Shown one piece after another: positions 59,570 through 64,000 of a stretch of 64,000 bases of DNA. The DNA lies in NCBI GenBank assembly GCA_037039925.1, contig JAXRKP010000237.1, positions 235,001 through 299,000 on the forward strand. Direction: 5' to 3'. Source of the DNA: Doris montereyensis (lineage: Eukaryota; Mollusca; Gastropoda; Nudibranchia; Dorididae). The position numbers were made by a program, and so were the translations under genes. The notes below the pieces were generated by a model, which searched no databases, was not told where the DNA came from, and saw only the letters and a program-made list of their open reading frames with translations. Positions within the stretch are counted from its first letter, which is position 1, and each line of letters opens with the position of its first letter.

Positions 59570-59730
59570 TTTTTAAAAATGCCATTGATAAGGAGCTCTA
59601 TAAATTAAAATACTTGTATGATGAATGAATGTGCATTGTCCTGATTGATTATGGTAGGTTCAATCATATTTGAAACTCCATGATTGTAAAGTCAAACGAC
59701 CTACGTAGCCGCTGACACGATATGATATGA
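59570..59730 (+). mobile_element. CR1-like LINE 3' end, severely truncated
   Basis: It matches the last codons and 3' UTR of the element at 14161-14695: 'gagctctat', 'tgtatgatgaatgaatgtgc', 'aactccatgatt', 'gtagcc'. It ends in a short 'atatg' repeat ('gatatgatatgatatgat'), as CR1-like elements often end in short tandem repeats, and a TAG microsatellite follows. Confidence 0.75.
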
Positions 59731-59743
59731 TATGATAGTACAT

Positions 59744-59796
<53 letters not shown>

Positions 59797-59848
59797 TGTA
59801 GTGGTAGTGGTAGTGGTAGTAGTGGTGGTAGTGGTAGTAGTAGTAGTG

Positions 59849-59912
<64 letters not shown>

Positions 59913-59913
59913 T
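59744..59913. repeat. (TAG)n microsatellite
   Basis: About 170 bp of TAG with TGG variants. It starts about 15 bp after the CR1-like end. Confidence 0.97.
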
Positions 59914-59984
59914 TAAGCATCTATATCCGCTCTAGTAATGACTATTATAATGTCTATCTAGACTCAAGGTTCATAGACGTTGGC

Positions 59985-60210
59985 CATTTTCTCAAGTTTT
60001 TTTCGAATATAATTTACCTCCTTCGTCTAGATAGGTGGATCGACATCTAGTCCCATCGAAGACTGACGATAAAAATGAGGTTCTGTGTGCAGGTTCATGT
60101 TTACGATCCCTTGCCTGTTTACATCGCAGTCTGGGCAAAATTAAAGATTCTAGTCAAACCTCCGAGAACACCTTCGTTGTGGATGTGGGGGAAATGAAAT
60201 ATTAACAAAA
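59985..60210 (+). mobile_element. SINE body, copy 1 (head missing)
   Basis: Closely similar to 61880-62110: 'cgacatctagtcccatcga', 'gacgataaaaatgaggt', 'gttcatgtttacgatccctt', 'gcctgtttacatcgcagtc', 'gttgtggatgtggg'. The tRNA-like head is not recognisable here. Confidence 0.72.
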
Positions 60211-60974
<764 letters not shown>

Positions 60975-61185
60975 TCGTCTCTGTCTGTCTGTCCGTATGG
61001 TGGACGGGGTGCATTTGAATGAATCGAAGGCAGGTTTTAATACCCAGCTAATGCCGAAACCCAGCTGAATAAGGATTGATCGGGAAGGGTGCGTGGTCTA
61101 AGTCTTTCCCCAAGGAACACACGTATAGTGTCAGTCAGAGTCAGAATTCAAACTCACGATCCCAAAATCCGATGGACGGTTGGCG

Positions 61186-61300
61186 TGCAACTGGTAGGAC
61201 CTACTTCTGTCCTGTCCTTCGTTCACTTATTTATTATCTTGCTGCTTCCTCTTTAGAAATTCACAATATGATCACTGCATATTATGATTCTTGCAAGTAA
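61186..61300 (+). repeat. CATATGGTGG-family repeat
   Basis: Landmarks: 'caactggtaggacctacttc', 'atcttgctgcttcctcttta', 'gatcactgcatatt'. Confidence 0.65.
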
Positions 61301-61339
61301 AGTTCCTTCACTCAAGGCTGTTACGGTTTCAATAGCGTG

Positions 61340-61576
61340 AAGTGGAATATGTGATCATATTCATCTCTGGCCAGGACACCAGTCTGACGTAGGCTTTTAC
61401 TCCTGAGCTAGTGCCTGTACCTATTTGCACCTGGGTGTAGGGGAGAAATGCGTGTGAAGTGTTTTTTTTCCCTCAAGGAACCCAAAGTCGGATCTGGCTT
61501 TGCTAGGATTCAATTCAAACTCGGGACCTCGTGATCCCCAGCTCGACAGCCTAACCGCTCGGCCACCGACGCTCCT
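61340..61576 (-). mobile_element. tRNA-derived SINE, minus strand
   Basis: In reverse complement it begins with a tRNA-like head: A-box region GGTGGCCGAGCGGTTAGGC (Ser/Leu-tRNA style) and B-box region GGTCCCGAGTTTGAA about 40 bp later. About 150 bp of unrelated body follow. The head does not form a credible functional tRNA. Confidence 0.65.
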
Positions 61577-61797
61577 CTAAATTATAGTGGACGGGATTAA
61601 TTTCAATCAATCCCAAATGTATTAGTCTGACCACTAGGGCGCCAATGCCACGTTTAGCACCCATGTCGTGTCTGATATCGATAATACGTTATGTGTATCT
61701 ATCTATTTATCCACTCTTCGGCAACAGGGCGACCTGTCACAGAGACGGAGCTTGTCCACTGAGTGAGCGGTTTGATGGTGCTTGTTGTAGGTCCTAG

Positions 61798-62120
61798 GGG
61801 GACTCGGTAGTCCAGAGGCAAGGTGTCGGCCTTTCAACCAGAAGGCCATGGGTTCGAGCCCCGCCGACTGTTGAAAATTTTTCTCGAGTTGTTTCGATCA
61901 AAATCTACACCCCCTCCCCCCCCCCCGGTCCTGGTAGGGGGTCGACACCTAGACCCATCGGAGACGGACGATATAAAGGAGGTGCCGTGTGCAGATCATA
62001 ACACTGTGCACGTTAAAGATCCCTTGGCTGTTTACAGAGCAGTCCAGGGAAATTTTAAAAATCCTACCAAAAACCCCGAGATCACCTTAGTTGTGGATGT
62101 GGGTAAATCAAATCAAAGCA
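61798..62120 (+). mobile_element. tRNA-derived SINE, copy 2 (with head)
   Basis: The head at 61806-61872 has an A-box-like TAGTCCAGAGGCAAGGTG and a B-box GGTTCGAGCCC. The body shared with 59985-60210 follows ('tcgacacctagacccatcgg', 'tgcacgttaaagatcccttg', 'ctgtttacagagcagtcc', 'gttgtggatgtgggtaaat'). The 'acgttaaagatccc' block resembles the conserved central domain of known mollusc SINEs. It ends in short 'aaatc/aaagc' repeats. Confidence 0.8.
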
Positions 62121-62137
62121 AAGCAAATCAAAATGTA

Positions 62138-62425
62138 GGTCTTACTTCTTTCGTTTCACTCTTGTGCTCAAGTTTTATCTTGCTGTCCCCCTCTTAATGT
62201 GAGCGGTTGACGGGCGGTACTGGTAGGTCCTGTTCCGTTCCTTCCTTTCTTGCTTTCTTTCTATCTTTCACTTATCCTTCATCTTGCTGTTTCTTTTTAA
62301 TTCACCATGAGATCACCGCATATGGTGGACGTGGGTAAATTTCAATAAGATCACTCCCTAATACACCCTGAGATAACTGTGTATGTGAGACGGGGGGCGG
62401 GACAATTTTTATGAAACAAACGTCT
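62138..62425 (+). repeat. CATATGGTGG-family repeat, three adjoining copies
   Basis: 62138-62200 (partial), 62216-62357 (best copy) and 62352-62425 (degenerate) follow one another in the same direction. The best copy has 'ctggtaggtcctgttccg', 'cttcatcttgctgtttcttt', 'aattcaccatgagatcaccg', 'catatggtggacgtgggtaa', 'atttcaat'. Confidence 0.75.
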
Positions 62426-62947
<522 letters not shown>

Positions 62948-63207
62948 ATGGAGAGACAGAGAGAGACACAGACAAACAGACAGGCAAGAGACTTAGACAG
63001 ACAAGAAGATACGTTCAACTGCACGACTGGCCCTTAATAATGTCTTAATTGTGTCACATAGATCTTGTAATTATTGTCCCAGAAAGGAGTTACTTATCTC
63101 ATCGGCAATAGATTTATCTTATCCTCCTTTCTGTTTTGTTTTTCTTTTTTTCTTCTTCTTTTGTTGTAAATCTTTTTTCTTCAACTTCAAGTCATGTTTG
63201 GTTGGCG

Positions 63208-63325
63208 AAAGCAACTGGTAGGACTTCTTCTTTTATATAATTTATTCATTTTATCTTGCTTTTTCCTCTTTTTCATTCTGAGATCACCGCATATGTGATA
63301 CACGGGTTAAATTTCAATGAAGAAA
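63208..63325 (+). repeat. CATATGGTGG-family repeat
   Basis: Landmarks: 'caactggtaggacttcttc', 'ttttatcttgctttttcctc', 'ctgagatcaccgcatatgtg', 'gttaaatttcaatgaag'. Confidence 0.7.
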
Positions 63326-64000
63326 GAGACGATGAATCCTGTTCATGGAAGGTCCCCGCCACGCGTCTTGGCCTGCAGGCACACGAATGACCAACGCTGC
63401 TCAAATAATACTTGTATTCTAGTGTAATGACCCAGAGCTGCAAGAGCTTAACGAGGTTGAAGCGACCAACGCTTTGTTGACATTGTTTCATTTCTAATGG
63501 TTTGATAGGCTGACACACAACCAGCTATATCAATATTGTCATTCCTGTTGTTCACGGACTGTCCTTCGACGCTCTCACTCTCACCAATACCAATCCTCGA
63601 TGCCCCGACAGCAGAGTGGAGCCATCTTGAATTTAGAGTGGCGAAGTGCCTTGCTTTCGTCTCCACTAAGCCTGTCTTGTAGGTGGGGATGAAGATTTAG
63701 GAGCTAGGCTCTGACTGTATAGAAAATGTCACTGGTTTCTTCTTCTTCTTCTTCTTCTTCTTCTTCTTCTTCTTCTCCTCCTCCTCCTCCCCTGCTCCTC
63801 CCCCTCCTGCTCCTCCTCCTCCTTCTGATAATTGTAATTCTTGTGAATGATGAAGACGACGACCATGATATTTCTTTACATGGAGCTATAAGCTTTCACG
63901 TATTATATGGAAAACGGTTGGAATTTAGACAAAATATATAAGATATACAAACGAAACGATTATTATTTAAACACATAGATTAAAAGCAACACATATGTAT
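63326..64000. other. Right edge, intron; (TTC)n/(CTC)n tract at 63738-63820
   Basis: A TTC-to-CTC microsatellite is the only clear feature. No further PLEKHA-like exon was recognised. Confidence 0.5.

Noticed and set aside
61806..61872. A functional tRNA gene
   Set aside because: A and B boxes are present, but arm pairing is not convincing and the sequence continues directly into a SINE body that is shared with another copy.

Overview
The window looks like nuclear DNA of an animal, most likely a mollusc and probably a gastropod. It is AT-rich, with small exons, long introns, very long (CT/GA)n, (GATA)n, (ACT)n and (TA)n microsatellites, and many decayed non-LTR retrotransposons and SINEs. 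The assignment to Mollusca is inference; no species marker is present. Nothing bacterial, viral or CRISPR-like was seen.

Three host genes can be supported. (1) Plus strand, 3477-27269: an adipose triglyceride lipase homologue (PNPLA2/Brummer family), assembled from ten exons with matching splice phases. It carries the GCGFLG oxyanion loop, the GASAG nucleophile elbow and the DGG motif. (2) Minus strand, 33462-41517: an SR splicing factor of the SRSF7 type (RRM, CCHC zinc knuckle, RS tail), convergent with the lipase gene. Its 5' UTR exon lies near 42.03-42.1 kb. (3) Plus strand, from 53324: the first two coding exons of a PLEKHA5/6/7-like protein (N-terminal WW domain ending in WLHP). The rest of this gene lies past the right edge.

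Layout. 1-3.4 kb: minus-strand LINE endonuclease fragment and microsatellites. 3.4-27.3 kb: lipase gene, with introns full of repeats. 27.3-32.9 kb: convergent intergenic DNA. 32.9-42.1 kb: SR gene. 42.8-45.1 kb: nested inverted-repeat (foldback) elements. 46.2-51.2 kb: three decayed minus-strand LINEs in a row. 53.0-53.8 kb: PLEKHA-like 5' end. 57.1-59.7 kb: a LINE whose 5' part is inverted, plus a CR1-like 3' end. 60-63.3 kb: SINEs and a cluster of an unrecognised dispersed repeat.

Two themes deserve attention. First, all three conserved genes show single-base reading-frame breaks inside otherwise well-spliced exons. One, in a T6 run, restores a canonical WW domain if one T is added, so uncorrected assembly indels are more likely than pseudogenes. 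Second, the mobile DNA holds a possible autonomous/non-autonomous pair. The 428-bp element at 5917-6344, with perfect 13-bp target duplications, combines the 5' leader seen at 849-1010 with the 3' tail seen at 25140-25198 of what appears to be one RTE-type LINE family. There are also several unnamed repeat families with multiple copies in this window.
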